DNA from: Grifola frondosa | Lineage: Eukaryota; Basidiomycota; Agaricomycetes; Polyporales; Grifolaceae | Direction of reading: 5' to 3' | Assembly: GCA_001683735.1 (NCBI GenBank) | Contig: LUGG01000010.1 | Span: 124,001 to 188,000, forward strand | Length of the DNA stretch: 64,000 nt | Part shown: positions 25,164-37,300 of the stretch, in pieces | How the letters are laid out: every line of letters starts with the position of its first letter | How positions within the stretch are numbered: the first letter of the stretch is position 1 | The notes under the pieces: generated by a model | Told to the model about the DNA's origin: nothing | What the model saw: the letters and a program-made list of their open reading frames with translations, nothing else | Databases searched by the model: none | Translations under genes and position numbers: made by a program

Positions 25164-27874
25164 ATGTCGATGCTCCCTGCAGCGCGGTCGTCCACATCGG
25201 ACGATGCGTCCTCGCGAGCAGTAGACATCGATCTGGACGACACGGGCATATTCATCCCCGCAGAGCCTTCCTTTTTCAGCACGCTGTCCCCTTCTGTTCC
25301 GAACACCAGCGCGTACAATTCATTCATTGGTCCTATTACCCCAAGTGAAGCAGCTTCTCGTCAAATCTTTGACAGTGACGACAGGTCCCAGATACCGCTG
25401 GAAGACAGCGAGAAGGTCGAACAGCCTGCTTCCTCTCCCTTTGCAGATAATCCTGGCAAGCCCACTCGCCGCCGTCTCGCCGTGATGCTGTTGGGCGGAA
25501 CTATTGCGCTCATTGTTGTCGTGCTTGCTGTCATTCTTCCCGTCTATTTCATAATTATTAAAAAGCATGCTACGGGCGGTCAAAGTGCATCCTCTGGATC
25601 GGCATCCAACACTGCATCGCCTACTGCTGCCATCACAGGTGGAGATGGATCGGTCATTACAACCGCAGACGGGGTGACCTTTACATACAGCAACTCATTT
25701 GGAGGATCCTGTAAGGTTTCATGACTGCCAAGTTCTCGTGCCGAGTCATTGAACTTCGATCGATTCGCAGGGATCGACGATCCGACTGACCCGTACAACA
25801 ACGGCGCACACGCGCAGTCGTGGACACCTGCGCTGAACGAAACTTGGGACTACTCGACCGATCAGATCCACGGAGTCAACCTCGGTGGGTGGCTCGTGCT
25901 CGAGCCGTTCATCGTCCCCGCTCTGTTCGAGAAGTATCAAAACTCGACGCCGAGCCCTGCGCTGCCAGGCGGTGCTGTGGTCGATGAGTGGAGTCTCAGC
26001 GTCGCGATGCTCAATGACACGAGCGAAGGCGGGGGGATCCAGCAGATCGAGGAACACTACAAGACGTTCATTGTACGTCCCATGATGTCACAGAGTACGT
26101 CGCTTCTACAGCTGACCTTCCTTCCCAGACAGAGCAAGATTTTGCACAGATGGTCGGTGCCGGTATCAACTGGATCCGTCTACCCGTTCCCTACTGGGCT
26201 ATTGAGACCTGGCCTGGAGAACCTTTCCTGGAAAGGACTGCGTGGACCTACGTCCTACTCGCGCTCAAGTGGGCGCGCAAGTACGGGCTACGTGTGTTTC
26301 TCGAACTGCACACCTGCCCCGGCTCGCAAAATGGCTACAACCACAGCGGCCACCTCGGTACCATCAACTTCCTGAACGGACCAATGGGTATTGCGAATGC
26401 CGAACGCATGATGGGGTACATACGCGTTGTAGCGGAGTTCATCAGCCAAAAGGAGTATACCGACGTCGTACAGATGTTCGGGGTTATCAATGAGCCACTG
26501 ATGGGCATTATTGGCTTCGACCAGCTGACAAGATTGTAGGTGTCGGGCTGGTCTCGCTTGATGTATTTGCTCACGGCGTCTCGCAATAGCTACTTGCAGT
26601 CGCATGACATGTTTCGTCAAATCGTGAGTCGTCCGGATAACAGTATACAATATCTGACATCCATTAGACTGGTATTGGACAAGGCGCATACATGGTGATT
26701 CACGACGGCTTCCAAGGTCTTACTCCGTGGAAAGACTTCCTCCCTGGTTCTGATGTGAGTGGCACTTGTCATTTATCAATGTTCGGCACTACTAATCGTA
26801 CACAACAGCGGATTATCCTGGACACTCATCCATATGTCGTATGCTTGTTCCACTTGTATCTATCTTCGGTTTCGTAATTTGATGGCATGTACCTACATAG
26901 GCATTCGGGGGAAATCTCGATCAGCCCCTCGATTATTGGCCGCCCGCTGCCTGCCGGGCCTTTCAGACCAACCAGTCGCAGTTTGATTTCGGGATCACGC
27001 TGACGGGCGAGTTCAGCGCTGCCATCAATGACGTGCGCATGTGCCTATATTTCATCATCTAACTAGAGTCTTACCGGCATTGTGCTACAGTGCGGACAGT
27101 GGGTCAAGAATATCGGCACTCTGCCCAGCTACCCGAACTGCACGCCGTGGGACGATTGGCAGAACTGGACGCAGGACATGAAGGACGGCATCAAGCTGTT
27201 TACGATGGCAAGTATGGATGCCATGCATTTCCCTGGCTATTTCTTCTGGACTTGGAAGGTCCGTGTGTCCGCCGTCGCTCGTTCGGTGCGCGCTGACGCA
27301 GCGAACCACAGATCGGTAATTCTTCGGTGACAGGCAAAGTTGAAGCCCCCTTCTGGTCGTACCAGCTCGGCCTCGAAAACGGTAAGCTAAACAAGCCCAT
27401 CTGCTCTCTCAACTAAATCCGTCTATAGGCTGGATGCCGACCGATCCCCGGGAAGCTGTAGGCACCTGCGATTCCCTAGGTATCCTCGACAATTTACCTT
27501 TCAACGGCTCCTACCAGTCCTGGCAAACAGGCGGCTCCGGCGCTGGCACCATCGCCGCCACGGCCGTTGCGTCGTTCAGCCAGTATCCGCCCCCGGCGCT
27601 CTCGAACGTAAACGGCGCGGACCCCACTCTGCTTCCGCAGTACACATCTACGAGCGTGGTGCCAACATTGCCGACGCCGACCTTCACAGCGGCCACAACG
27701 ACTGGGGGAGACGGCTGGGCTGATCCCCAGGACACGTCGCTTGCTGCCGCACCTATACCGGGCTGCATATATCCTGATGCATGGGGAGCACCTGCACAGT
27801 CGACGGCATTCCTGTGCGGCGCTGCTGCTGCGTCTGCGATGGCCACGATTCCGCCTGCTCGGCGCCGTGTGTGA
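25164..27874 (+). CDS. Membrane-anchored exo-beta-1,3-glucanase, GH5 (subfamily 9 type)
   Basis: Cell-wall enzyme that hydrolyses or remodels beta-1,3-glucan. The start ATG at 25164 (a second lies two codons later) leads to a cytoplasmic Ser/Asp-rich tail of about 100 residues. One strong TM helix follows at about residues 104 to 131 (MLLGGTIALIVVVLAVILPV), making it a type II protein. Exon 1 ends at 25710 and exon 2 starts at 25771. The catalytic domain begins GVNLGGWLVLEPFI, then GINWIRLPVPYWAIET. The acid/base glutamate is in FGVINEPL (near 26480) and the nucleophile in TGEFSAAIN (near 27005). FFWTWKIGNSS and a C-terminal Thr/Ser/Pro-rich tail follow, ending ATIPPARRRV at 27874. About ten short introns have consistent phase. 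I found no frame break. Converges on ADE2, 330 bases apart. Confidence 0.93.
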
Positions 27875-28207
27875 ACAATGTCCAAAACCGTGGAATGCAC
27901 ATTTCGTTGTGAATAGCCTGGACCTACATTTATATCATATATCATGCTCAGAGAATGCTTCATATCCTCATTACCACACAGAACACTTGCTACATACTGG
28001 ATACTTACGATCACGAACATTTACAGAACGGAATGGAATATTTGCTGGTCTTCAAATGTCACTGTCTTATTACTTCTTATTACCCGATATTCCCTTGTTA
28101 TCTCACATAGTATATATACCGCTGCTTAGAAGAACAACGGAAGATTTCTATGATACTCGTATGCTACTCGCGACTTCTCAACGACGCATACACATTGCGG
28201 ATTTTGA
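27875..28207. other. Convergent 3' region between glucanase and ADE2
   Basis: This AT-richer 333-base stretch should hold both 3' untranslated ends and polyadenylation signals. No other feature is visible. Confidence 0.5.
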
Positions 28208-30183
28208 TCAACGTCTTCGTTCCGCTTCGTACACCTCCCACCCCAGTTCTTCCAATTTATCGACCTTCACGAGCACTTCACGCTCGAGATTTTTGAGGTA
28301 TTCATCCATGGCAGTGACGAGACGCGGCATGCCGGCCGACAAGATGCGCACAGCGAGAAGACCTGCATTCGTGCCGTTGTTGATGGCCACGGTCGCAACC
28401 GGTATACCTCTCTACATGTGTAAGTATTGTGAGCGAATGAGATATAAGGAAGCGGGGAGTGCAGAACATACCGGCATCTGCACGATACTGTGCAAAGAGT
28501 CGACGCCGTCCAACGAGCTGCCCTTTACAGGAACACCAATGACAGGCAGCGCAGTCATAGCAGCGACCATACCCGGGAGGTGGGCAGCGCCACCCGCGCC
28601 TGCAATGATCGCCCGCAGACCTCTCGACGCCGCCGAGCGCGCGTACTCGACGAGGCGATCGGGCGTGCGGTGCGCGGAGACGATGGTGAGCTCGTACGGG
28701 ACGTGGAAGCGCGTGAGGATGTGTGCAGCGGGAAGCATCACGGGCAGGTCGGAGTCGGAGCCCATGATGACCCCCACGAGTGGCTGCGTGTGTGAGTGCC
28801 CTGGGGTGGGCGGGAGCGGTGCGTATAAACGCGTCTCCTGAAGGTCGCTGCCTCCAGGCAGCTTTTCGAGCAGCGGGCGGAGTCGCGCGCGCACCTCTGC
28901 ATCCGAACCTGCGACGACTGTGACGTGCCCCATCTTGCGGCCCTTGCGGCAGTCGGGCTTCCCGTAGAGGTGCACGCTGGCGCCTGGGACGGTGAGTGCG
29001 AAAGAGGCGAAGGCGGTAATGTCCTCCATGTGCGGTGAGGCGCCAATGAGGTTGAGCATAGCAGCAGAAGGGACTTTGAGCTCGGTGGAACCGAGGGGAA
29101 GGGAGAGGATCGCACGCAGGTGGTTCTCGTATTGTGAAGTTTCGCAGGCTTCGATGGTGTAGTGGCCAGAGTTGTGAGGGCGGGGAGCGATCTCGTTGAG
29201 ATACACGGAACCTGTATGGAGGCATCATGAACAGGAAGTATTACACAGCGAAGAGGTACTGTACCATCTTTCATGAGGAACATTTCTACTCCAAAGACAC
29301 CAGCACCCTGTAATGTCGTTACCGCTGCTTCGGCAACAGTGCGAGCACGAGCAGGAACGCTAAGATCCTGGCTTCGCAAAGGCGCAAAGACCAAGTGGCA
29401 TATGTTATTCTTGTGCACGGTCTCCACAACTGGGTAGGATGAAACTTCGCCAGATACTGAGCGGACGACGACCACCGCGATCTCCTTGACGAACGGAACC
29501 CACTTCTCCGCATACAGAGGTCGGTTGCCCAGAGCAGCGATGGCTTCTTCTGCTTGCGAAAGGTCGCGCACCACGAAGTTCCCCCGACCGTCATATGCGA
29601 GCGTACGACTCTTTAACATCAGAGGAAGGCCGAGCTTTGCTGCAGCCTCGTGAATCGACTGAACGGTTGACTCTATCGACATGAACTCGGAGACAGGACA
29701 CCCATGGGCACGGAGATGCTCTTTCTGCACGAACTTATCTTGAATAGTCCTAATAGTCGAAGGACTGGGATGCACACCCATTGGCACGGTAGCCTCCACC
29801 TCCTCGAGTACAGCGACGTCGACATGCTCAATCTCCACTGTGAGAACATCGACCTTCGCAGCGAGCTCCCGTATTTTGGCGGGGTCGGTGAAGGCGCCAT
29901 CGACGTGAGATAGATGGGGTGCACGCGGGGCGACGACCTGCTTGGCAGGAGCGTTCTCACCGACGTCGAGGATTACCACATCCACATTAAGTAGTGAGGC
30001 CGATGCCGCCAACATGCGACCAAGCTGGCCACCTCCTGGGTGACATGTTCATATCATGATTGAGCGGAGAGTACATCATGGATAGGAGAAGTGAACTGAA
30101 AAGAGAACGGGTCAGCGATTCACCTGATGAAATGTACGAGCAAATAACCCACTCCCACCTAATATCCCTACTACCTTGTCCAT
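28208..30183 (-). CDS. ADE2: Phosphoribosylaminoimidazole carboxylase (fused PurK-PurE)
   Basis: Catalyses AIR to CAIR in purine synthesis; loss gives adenine-requiring, often red-pigmented fungi. The start ATG is at 30183: MDKVVGILG, an intron of about 130 nt, then [12 protein letters not shown]. The PurK ATP-grasp half includes [45 protein letters not shown] and [12 protein letters not shown]. After an intron near 29210 to 29265 comes [20 protein letters not shown]. The PurE half begins [14 protein letters not shown] near 28765 and continues [17 protein letters not shown] and [17 protein letters not shown]. The last exon is [21 protein letters not shown], ending EAERRR with TGA at 28208. 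The frame is clean throughout. It shares a short divergent promoter with RSA3. Confidence 0.96.
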
Positions 30184-30335
30184 CCTATACGTGGAATAGG
30201 CTAAAACAAGCAATGTAGAAGAGCACGAACCCACAGGCGCTTATGTAGGCGGACCAAATTTTGCACAGCTGAATTGCCCAAGCGCCCAAGCGAAGCGCTC
30301 CTTGACGTCGACCACAACACGACGCGGCGAACTCG
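30184..30335. promoter_or_regulatory. Short bidirectional promoter, ADE2 / RSA3
   Basis: Only 152 bases lie between the divergent start codons of ADE2 and RSA3, so the two genes must share one nucleosome-free promoter. No TATA box is obvious. The arrangement couples purine synthesis with a ribosome-assembly factor; whether they are co-regulated is inference. Confidence 0.6.
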
Positions 30336-30972
30336 ATGTCTCCACCACCAGCCAAGGCATCTGCACCTAGGAGGCGAAACAGAAAAAGAAAGAGGCGTGT
30401 AGCTTCGTCCTCTGAATCCTCATCTTCAGACTCGTCCTCCGAGTCTGACTCCCCTGCACCTAAGGTGGTCAAGAAAGTTACAGTGCAAGCTCCTCCTGAA
30501 GAATCCTCGAGCTCGGATTCATCATCTGATTCCGAGTCGGACTCGGACTCTGAGACTAAGCCTATAAAATCTGCAGGACCATCACATATACCCGTTGCAG
30601 TCACTTCCCAACGACCCTCACGCTCACCTACCCCTCCTCCATCCGCTATCCCATCCTTTATTCCTTCAAAGAAAAAAGACGACAGCCAAAATGAACAAGT
30701 TCTGAAAGACAGGTTCAGAAAGTTCTGGATGTCATCTGTCGCTGACTCGTTCAAAGACGATCTCGAGGAAATTCGTAAAGTAAGCAAAACTAATTCGCAT
30801 TCATGCGCTCTTGTCGGTGCTCAAGGGCTGGGCCTTTTAGGAACCTAACTTGACCACATCACGTCTGGCGTTGCTAATCGACTCGCTGGCTGCTGGAGGG
30901 GAGGTTTTCTCGTCCAAGGTAGACAACAATGATATGAGTGAGATGGACATCGTTATGGAGCATTACACATGA
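30336..30972 (+). CDS. RSA3: Ribosome assembly protein 3
   Basis: Rsa3 is a nucleolar factor needed for early 60S pre-ribosome assembly in yeast, where it belongs to the Npa1/Urb1-containing complex with the helicase Dbp6. Exon 1 30336-30779 and exon 2 30841-30972 give about 191 residues. The N-terminus is basic (RRRNRKRKRR, a likely nuclear or nucleolar signal), then long Ser/Asp/Glu tracts and a Pro/Ser-rich linker. The conserved domain is C-terminal: RFRKFWMSSVADSFKDDLEE, then after the intron EPNLTTSRLALLIDSLAAGG. It ends MEHYT before TGA. Identification rests on this C-terminal block, which is diagnostic. URB1, the orthologue of a partner in the same complex, lies about 3.4 kb away. Confidence 0.88.
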
Positions 30973-32863
30973 CTGTCTGCCTTTCACCCAATAATTTTCT
31001 GGCGAGAGCACGGTATGCATTGGGGCTATACGCTAAGAAGTGAGCGAGTGTTGATGTGTTGATATGTCTTCAGACCACCAGTTTTATCTTGAGCGCCACG
31101 GTGCCTCGAGGATAATCTGTCGCAAGACTGAACAAGAATTTTTTTGCATGTGCTTAATCGATGGGCTTGCTGGGTGTGACTCGGTCTGTATCGTTGTCGA
31201 GGTCGTGATTTCCCGCAGTGTCGCTTCAGCCTGCGGGCTCAATGCTGGTGCTCTTGTGCGTTTCCGGTTTTTCTGCAAAAAAAAGCTTACTTTGCTCACT
31301 TGCTCATTAGTATTGCCACAGAAATTTATAGAAGACTCGTCCACAGCTCTAGCGTAGAGCCATGTATTCGCACTCTAGCGCCGATTGCGGCCATTTCATT
31401 GCACTTCCATCGAGGAATACCACACATTCACATTGATATTACGGTTCGTCCATCACGTCTCAATGGGCAATACCAGGTATCAGTACTTGACATGGTTTAC
31501 GCCACCAACTATAAAACTAAGCGTTACCGCTGCTGAGGACAACATCGTAAGACCTTACGCAATCCCGCACGACTCTCACCTGCCACACATCTTTGCCGAT
31601 CAGACTACGACTGGGAAACTGGTTCGATTATGTGTACATAATCCTTCCCACGTACAGCGTGGGACTTGACCACCATCGATGGTAGCCAACGTACATCCAC
31701 GCCCTATATCCCACTGAGCAGCCATATCTTTCCTTGCGTGCAACAGTGATATTCAGGTCTATTCCTGAACAATTGTTCTCACCAAGGTATGGTGAGGTTC
31801 CACCTCTCATCACCTCTGTGTCTCAACTCATTTGCGTATCCTCCGGAGTCATGAAACACCGCTTTGAACAGTTCCAAGCCACCGCGCACAATGTGACTGT
31901 GGTCGGCGTGCCTCCCCTGCCTCCCCTGCGCAAAGTGGTATCGACGCTGCGGCCATTGTAGGATGGGGCTACGTCACTGGGAACTTCAGTGCTGTGGATG
32001 CTCCTGCAGCGCTCATCATGGGCCGTGGACAGCTGTCATTACTATGACACCCAGGAGCGTTGTAACTTAGTATCACTGAGAACAGTTTTATCGTGATCGC
32101 TACTACTCTTTGTGTCGTTATGCGCCCCTTAGCAAGGTCGGACTTCATCTTTCCGCAGACCCAGTCGAGAAAAGTGAGCAAGATAGTTACATCTCTACAC
32201 TGTCTGCTCGAAGCAGGTGTGGGAACGTCTGATTCGCAGCCTGGCGCTAACATTTATAGATTATCAAAGAGCCCTGTCAACGTTTGGAGACAACGTACAT
32301 CAAACGGGGATTTGAAAAGGATGCGCAGCCGATGGTAAAACGCCCTAGAAAGACGGTCTTGCCTCAACGGGAGCGGAACAGACATGTCCTGCCTTCATGC
32401 TGTTCGGTAGACGGGCGTTGTGCGTCAAGATACTGATCCACTGGATGTGGACGTACAACAGGCTCCTAGAACCGGGCACCAGGTCTGTTGCCACTCACTT
32501 GTACCCGCATGATGCGTCCCTTAGAACGTCCTTTGAAGCAGCTCAATGGACTGCTTGGGATGCTGAGACGGATACCACGCTCATGTGATGCGATGGCTCA
32601 GAAATCATAACGTGATAGAGTGCGCGCAAGCAACGTTTGTAGAGCATGGGGACGCTGGTCGATCGCGGTGCTTGAGCGTGAGTAGTTCCGGAGACCGCGC
32701 AATTTGCGCTGTCCACTCAGCTGCCAGCAGCCGTACGCAGTTGAACCGCCTTTCTGCTTTTTTTGCAGGGGCTAGGCTTGTTATAGATGAACGTTTCAAT
32801 GAATGATTCCGTGGGTTCGGTTGCCTAGCTCTGGAAGTCGGATGTCTTCTTTTGACACCCCGA
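30973..32863. other. Gene-poor region between RSA3 and cupredoxin A
   Basis: About 1.9 kb. Several short plus-strand frames lie at 31064 to 31357, 31385 to 31669 and 32093 to 32338, none with a recognised motif or convincing splice joins. It could hold a decayed gene. I see no terminal repeats or transposase signature. Confidence 0.35.
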
Positions 32864-32870
32864 TATATAA
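32864..32870 (+). promoter_or_regulatory. TATA box of cupredoxin copy A
   Basis: TATATAA about 80 bases upstream of the ATG at 32949, a normal distance for a strong secreted-protein promoter. Copy B has TATAAA at the equivalent position, although the two upstream regions otherwise differ. Confidence 0.6.
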
Positions 32871-32948
32871 GTTGCAGTGAACAACTCATTCCTCACCCCA
32901 ATTATCTTCTCCTTCCCCTCCTATCTACAGATTTTTTCGACATCTAAA

Positions 32949-33907
32949 ATGCGTCTCTCCGCTACTACTTCCAGTCTGGCTTTCGCTGTCCTCGCAGCCG
33001 CGCAGGATGCCACCGTACGCACTCATCTATTTCTCCTTTGTAACATTGTCTTGACCTCGTCCGCACTGTAGATTCAAGTCGGTAAAGGCGGACTGTTGTT
33101 CACCCCCTCGTCTATCAACGCAACCGTTGGATCCGTGATCACCTTTGACTTCAGCGGTGCACCCGGCAACCACACCGTTGCTCAATCCAGTTTCGCCTCC
33201 CCCTGTGCGCCTTTGGCGAGTGGCTTCGATTCGGGATACGTCTTCGTTCCGAATGGCACGACCACTGGCTTCCCTACATGGAATCTCACGATCACCGACA
33301 CCAAGCGTACGTTGTGAATCTCAATGCACGTCTACTTCTGCTCATCGTATATGGCCTGCAGCAATCTGGTTCTACTGCGCACAACAGGGACCCCCTGCTC
33401 ACTGCACTGCAGGCATGGTTGGGTTCGTGCATCGTTTTCATGTTTTTCTCTTTTCTCATACCGCTCGGCCGCATTTCCAGGGCTATCAATGCACCCGGCT
33501 CGGGCACCAACACCTTCGAGAACTTCCAATCCGCCGCTAAGGCCGCTGCCTCCGTCGTCGCTCCCAGCCCCGCATTGAGCGGTGTCGGGGCAGCGGCCAC
33601 CACAGGTCCTGGTCCTCTCACTGGCGGCTTCAGCGGCTTCGATGGTCCCACCGGAACTGCTCCCGCCCCTTCCCTTTCATCGAGCACGACCTCTACCGGT
33701 AGTACGAGCTCCTCTGGCACGGGATCGGCATCTCCTGGTACCAGTTCAGTGGGCACGACCACTACATCCTCTGGCACGAGCTCAGCGGGCACGACCACAT
33801 CCAAGAGCACGTCTACTAGCACCAGCCCGCCGAACAGCGCCTCTTCCGTCAGTGCAAATGGAGTTGTTGTCTTTGTCGCTGCTCTCTTCGGCATCGCGCT
33901 TCTTTAA
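32949..33907 (+). CDS. Extracellular serine-rich cupredoxin, GPI-type, copy A
   Basis: A secreted plastocyanin-like protein, probably held on the cell surface. Exons: 32949-33014, 33072-33306, 33362-33422 and 33481-33907, about 262 residues. The signal peptide is MRLSATTSSLAFAVLAAAQ. The cupredoxin fold starts IQVGKGGLLFTPSSINATVG. Probable type-1 copper ligands are the His in GNHTVAQSSF and the Cys, His and Met in WFYCAQQGPPAHCTAGM. A long Ser/Thr/Gly tail (repeated TSS and GTSS units, likely O-glycosylated) follows, and the protein ends in a hydrophobic tail VVVFVAALFGIALL, as expected for a GPI signal. Function is not established; such proteins are abundant in mushroom fungi. It shares a near-identical core with copy B, 10,470 bases away. 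Confidence 0.92.
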
Positions 33908-34333
33908 TATGGAGCACGCGTGGTCGGATTTTGGTGGCCGAAAATTCTCGGTGTTTAGTGGCAGGAGGTGGAATTGTTGATGAGGAACCGAGATCTCAGG
34001 CTCCCATGCTAAGGACAATTAGATGTTGCTTTTTTGGACTAGCATATGGCGCGGGGCGCGAACATTATCATCTAATTGGGACTTCAATCTTACCGCGAAC
34101 TATTGGACTGTTGGTTGCATCTTGTCTGGACGGTAGCGTAAGTTGTGGTGATTGTATCACAGATCCTGTCGCAACAGATCCAAGTCGTTGTACTCAGTGG
34201 AGATATCAGAAAGAAGCTTAGACATAGTTTGCACTAAGCCAGTGCATGCCAGCGAAGTAGATGTGTCATCGCAGTGCGCTGGCTGCGTGTTCTCGGTGTG
34301 GGGTAAATTTGTACACGGAGCATCACGACCATT
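33908..34333. other. Convergent 3' region between cupredoxin A and URB1
   Basis: About 430 bases holding the 3' ends of the two convergent genes. Nothing else is recognised. Confidence 0.45.
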
Positions 34334-37300
34334 CTACTCGCTAAACCTCATATTGCTTAGAACCTCGCGCCTGGCCCACTCTCCCACCTCACATCGTTCG
34401 CGGCCTGCGATCGAGCGCCATATCAACAGGCGGCAGGTCAGCTCGTCCCACTCTGCGCATTTCTGTTCGGCGGTCATGCATACTCGCCAGAGCGACTCCA
34501 CGCACTCGCCCCAGACTTCCACAGCCATGCGCTCCGAGATGTCAAACAGGCCCTGCGAGTAGTGCAGAGGCGGTGGTTTCGGGGAACATGTTAGAGATCG
34601 TGGGGCTTGCCCGGATGCCGGGATGACAACGTCACCCTCCAGCTCTTTGAGCCAGTGGAAACACCGCGTTACAAGCGCCGTAAGGTGAGCCACGGGAGAA
34701 CCGGGAAGGAGACTTAGCCTCAATATCACCGGAACGGCAACGACGAATGTATTTTTGTTGCAAGCTAATCATGAGAAGTCGCACGTCAGCTCGCTGATGG
34801 TGTGAGACAAAGGATTGGCTTGCACGCACCGCCATGGTCCAGCAGCCTGCACAGACATCTACCAAGAACGGAGCGCCATTCGCCATTCGTGGATGCTTCC
34901 AACTTGGAGGGATTGGCGACGGCGAGGACATTCTCCAGAATGCGAATCCACGCGATGCTCTCTTCTGCTGTGGCCCTTTTGACTTGCATCTCTATCCATG
35001 ATAATAGGGCATGCCGCAGGATCAGGGTAGTTGTCGCGCGTGCGTTGCCTGTGACAGTGGCTAGGACCTAAATCACAGGTGAAATTTGAGCTTGGGATCC
35101 CAATGTGAGAGATCGATTAGACGTTACCTCAAGGATCCCACGCCTCAGTCCCTTGTCTTTCCCCTCACATTGGAAAAACTAGCTAACAGGTCCCACGTAT
35201 GTCTTCTCTTCAAGACTTGCCACTCGTCGTTCCCGATCATCCCGTCACTCAAGAACCTGACAATCCATAAGCGCTCCTTCTTCCAGTCATCAGAGGCACT
35301 GTAGAGCATGCCGTAGAGCATTGGCACATCACCGGCGTCGAGCTCCGGGCGCTGAAGAAGGAACCGCGCAGTGAGAGGGTAGATGAAATTGGACGGGTAG
35401 AAGATGCTGCGCAGAGAGTGAGCGAGGAGCAGGGTCGTATATGCAGGGAGGCGGGGAGAATCGCCCGACGGAGTCTCAGGGACCAGATCTCGAAGGAGGT
35501 TGAATATGTGCATCAACTGCAATTTTTCTTGTATGTCGGCGTCCTGCAAGGCTCTCGGTCACAGGAAACAACAGTCTGGGGAATGGCACATACCTCAAGG
35601 CACTTACATAGTGCAGCCACCTGTGCCCAAGCAACCTCTCGGAGATGGCTATCCTTCGCAGATAGGATGCGAACAAGCAGACTGACCACATTCGTCCTAA
35701 AGAGCTGTACCCAAGCTAGCGCAGAAGAAGGCAGGCTGTCCACTAGCATCTGGGCAAAGAGCAATAGGACGAAAACTGGATCATAGATGGTCTCGTCCAG
35801 TTCTACGTCCCTTGGCATATCCTCATGCAGATACCTGCAATTGGGGTACGACAGGCAAGTCTTGAGCACACGGGCAGGGTCGAGGCTTTGAACCGCTTCG
35901 AGGGTGTTATTGGATACAAGGTCGGAAGACGAAGACCATCGACTGCAAAGAGCCGCAATTGACGTCTTCCGAGTCGTCTCGAACAGCTCGAAGATGGAAA
36001 GTAGCCTACGATCTGAAAGGCTCAAAGAACCTCTATAGAGCTGGCGCAAAGGTTCAATGTGACTGGGCTGACAAGTGTTCGAAGGATGTAGACCGAACAG
36101 CGTGTGTAGTAGCGCGACGATGCTATCTCTGGGAGATGCACCATTAACGCCGCCACGCGTACATAATTCATATAGTCGACGGTGTTGGACTATGCTTTGT
36201 AGGTGCTTATTGACTGTTACAGGCTGGGTAAAGTACGATCAGTACCATGCAAGGAGACCGCGAAGACACACACCTTCAAAGCAGTAGCTGACACAAGAGT
36301 ATCCACGAAATGGATGGCATCGATGTCCGAAAGACGGCTCTGAATTGCTGCCGCGACAACAGGCTCTGCCAAATGATTCTTCACCTTGGAAGAATTCTTC
36401 ACGAGAGCCGCTATGATCAAGTATGAACATTCTACATCACCAGCATAAATAAATCAAAACTTACATAAATCAACTAAACACTCTCTCACTTCGTCCGTTC
36501 CCGGGCTGCTGCCGGAGAATTGTCTAACTGCCCAAATTAGCCCACGGTCAACGAGATCGTCGACAATTTGAGTGCAGTCTGGTCCGCATGAGCGATGCAA
36601 GCGCCGGCAGACAGTCAACATATATGGTGTTAGTGTCGAAGAAGGGGTCGATGCCCATTCTTGCCTAAGAGTAGCCAGATACGTTGGACGCGTCGATGAC
36701 GAGTGCTCGATCATTGAAGAAACACAGTCGGCATAAATCATGGACGCATCCTTCGAATGACGGTCCTCTGTGACCATACGAGCAATACGAGCGAAATGCG
36801 ACACCACGTTACCGCAAACGACTTGATCGATAGTAGTCCCTTCTGCAGCGGAGTCACAGAAACCGGAGATGATTCGAGCCAATCTATGCGTCGCGCATGT
36901 AGTTGATGAATCGGATTGGATCCACTGAGCAACGGCCGCCCTTGCTGATGAATGTCTGTATTGCAGGCCGGTTATCACATCAACCGTCGAGTCTGTCCAA
37001 TTCTCCGCGAGAAGAAAGGGAGCAATATCAATGTTCTTTTCATCAGCCCTGGAGCGCAGCGACCAACGCCTCACTGATTGAGAAATTATGGATGCTATAG
37101 ATTTTCCTGCAGCGCCGATGGGAAGAGAATGGCCATCGTGGCACAATGGTAGACTGCCGTACGTTGCGGAGGCAAGTAAGGATTCCAGTGTTAGTGATTG
37201 TGGCAGCAAAGACCGCAGACGATACAATCGGCATAGAGGCAGTTTGACGGCACCAGAGCTCCAACCTTGCGACGACGCAATGGTGACAAGCAACTCTTCG

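Noticed and set aside
30185..30787. 200-codon minus-strand frame antisense to RSA3
   Set aside because: It is a mirror of the low-complexity Ser/Asp coding sequence of RSA3, which often leaves the opposite strand open.
31064..32338. Series of plus-strand short frames between RSA3 and cupredoxin A
   Set aside because: I could not join them with consistent splice phases or match them to any family.
33292..33894. 200-codon minus-strand frame antisense to cupredoxin A
   Set aside because: A shadow of the repetitive Ser/Thr-rich tail; the same happens opposite copy B.
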